Shown here in pieces: positions 6,414 through 6,812 of a DNA stretch of 6,812 bases (positions within the stretch are counted from its first letter, which is position 1; every line of letters starts with the position of its first letter). The translations under genes and the position numbers were made by a program. The DNA is from an uncultured Clostridia bacterium. GTDB taxonomy: Bacteria > Bacillota > Clostridia > TANB77 > CAG-508. The stretch spans positions 1 to 6,812 of the forward strand of contig CANRFE010000069.1 in NCBI GenBank assembly GCA_947629805.1, written 5' to 3'. The notes below the pieces were generated by a model. The model had not been told where the DNA came from. It did not search any database and worked only from the letters and a program-made list of their open reading frames with translations.

Positions 6414-6812
6414 CTATGCTTTTACTACACCAGTTAATTTTCCAAGGTGTTGGTAGCCTTCCAAGCGAATATCTGCCAATCCTTTCGAATTGTCAAAAGC
6501 ATAGAAATCGTCTACTTCAGGGTTGAGCCACAGTTTAGGTGCTGGTAGAGCATCTTTTCTCCTTCTTAACATTTCTTTAATTTGTTCTATATGCTCTTCG
6601 TAGATATGTGTATCTACCATATTGTAGTGCATTTCACCGGGTTTCAGTCCAGTAACATGTGCCAGCATATAGGTTAAGGCAGCATACTGCGTAATGTTAA
6701 AGGGAACGCCAAGAAAGATATCGCACGAGCGCTGCTCTACGAAAGTGTAAAGCTTTCCATCTAACACAAGAAATTGCACCTTGTACACGCAAGGAGGTAA
6801 AACGGCTTTATC
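6414..6812 (-). CDS. thyA: Thymidylate synthase, C-terminal half (5' end outside window)
   Basis: Makes dTMP from dUMP using methylene-tetrahydrofolate, in the cytoplasm. The frame is open to the right edge, giving 132 residues and a TAG stop (6414-6416). The first residues are DKAVLPPC: the Cys (codon 6789-6791) is the catalytic nucleophile. Counting from it, the QRSCD motif (Arg and Asp that bind dUMP), LGVPFN (Asn) and DTHIY (His, Tyr) fall at exactly the spacing seen in E. coli ThyA, with no gap up to the Tyr. The tail after DTHIY is about 6 residues longer than in E. coli and ends in Ala. The GTG at 6788 only looks like a start; it encodes the Val after the catalytic Cys. Promoter and N-terminal half lie outside the window. 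It is the first visible gene of the run leading into the HIT gene. Confidence 0.95.
   Translation of the reverse strand, partial: DKAVLPPCVYKVQFLVLDGKLYTFVEQRSCDIFLGVPFNITQYAALTYMLAHVTGLKPGEMHYNMVDTHIYEEHIEQIKEMLRRRKDALPAPKLWLNPEVDDFYAFDNSKGLADIRLEGYQHLGKLTGVVKA

Noticed and set aside
6786..6788. GTG at 6788 as start of a short thymidylate-synthase-like protein
   Set aside because: The frame stays open to the window edge and the preceding residues LPPC are the catalytic motif, so this is an internal Val of a gene cut by the window.

Overview
The window looks like a chromosomal stretch of a low-GC Firmicute, most likely a clostridial species. The evidence is AT-rich DNA, strong AGGAGG-type ribosome binding sites, TTGnnn-17-TAnnAT promoters, A/T-flanked hairpin terminators and the families encoded. 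No mobile element, CRISPR array or phage gene is visible. The genus cannot be fixed from the sequence alone.

Layout, left to right. (1) At 3-392 is the 3' end of an unrecognised, probably helical protein gene that enters from the left edge and is closed by a hairpin. (2) At 548-730 is a tRNA-Gly(UCC) unit on the minus strand, with its own consensus-like promoter and terminator. (3) Diverging from it is a large P2-type calcium-pump gene (834-3566, or 774-3566 with a less likely start). Promoter and Shine-Dalgarno placement favour a TTG start at 834. (4) At 3571-4006 is a small independent unit with promoter, ribosome binding site, a basic 86-residue protein of unknown function and a strong terminator. 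(5) At 4046-5305 is another single-gene unit for a cytoplasmic alkaline-phosphatase-superfamily (nucleotide pyrophosphatase/phosphodiesterase-like) enzyme with all its metal ligands. (6) On the minus strand, converging on the previous gene across a shared 20-bp hairpin terminator, is a two-gene run: thyA (thymidylate synthase, only the C-terminal half in the window) followed 42 nt later by a HIT-superfamily protein with an extra N-terminal domain of about 120 residues.

The genes are mostly independent single-gene units, so no single pathway ties the window together. The thyA/HIT pair is the only apparent operon and suggests a nucleotide-metabolism theme. The phosphodiesterase next to it may act on nucleotides too, but it is transcribed separately. 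The least explained items are the HIT protein's N-terminal domain, the 86-residue protein and the slightly unusual tRNA-Gly anticodon arm. I do not see convincing evidence of a wholly new multi-gene system.
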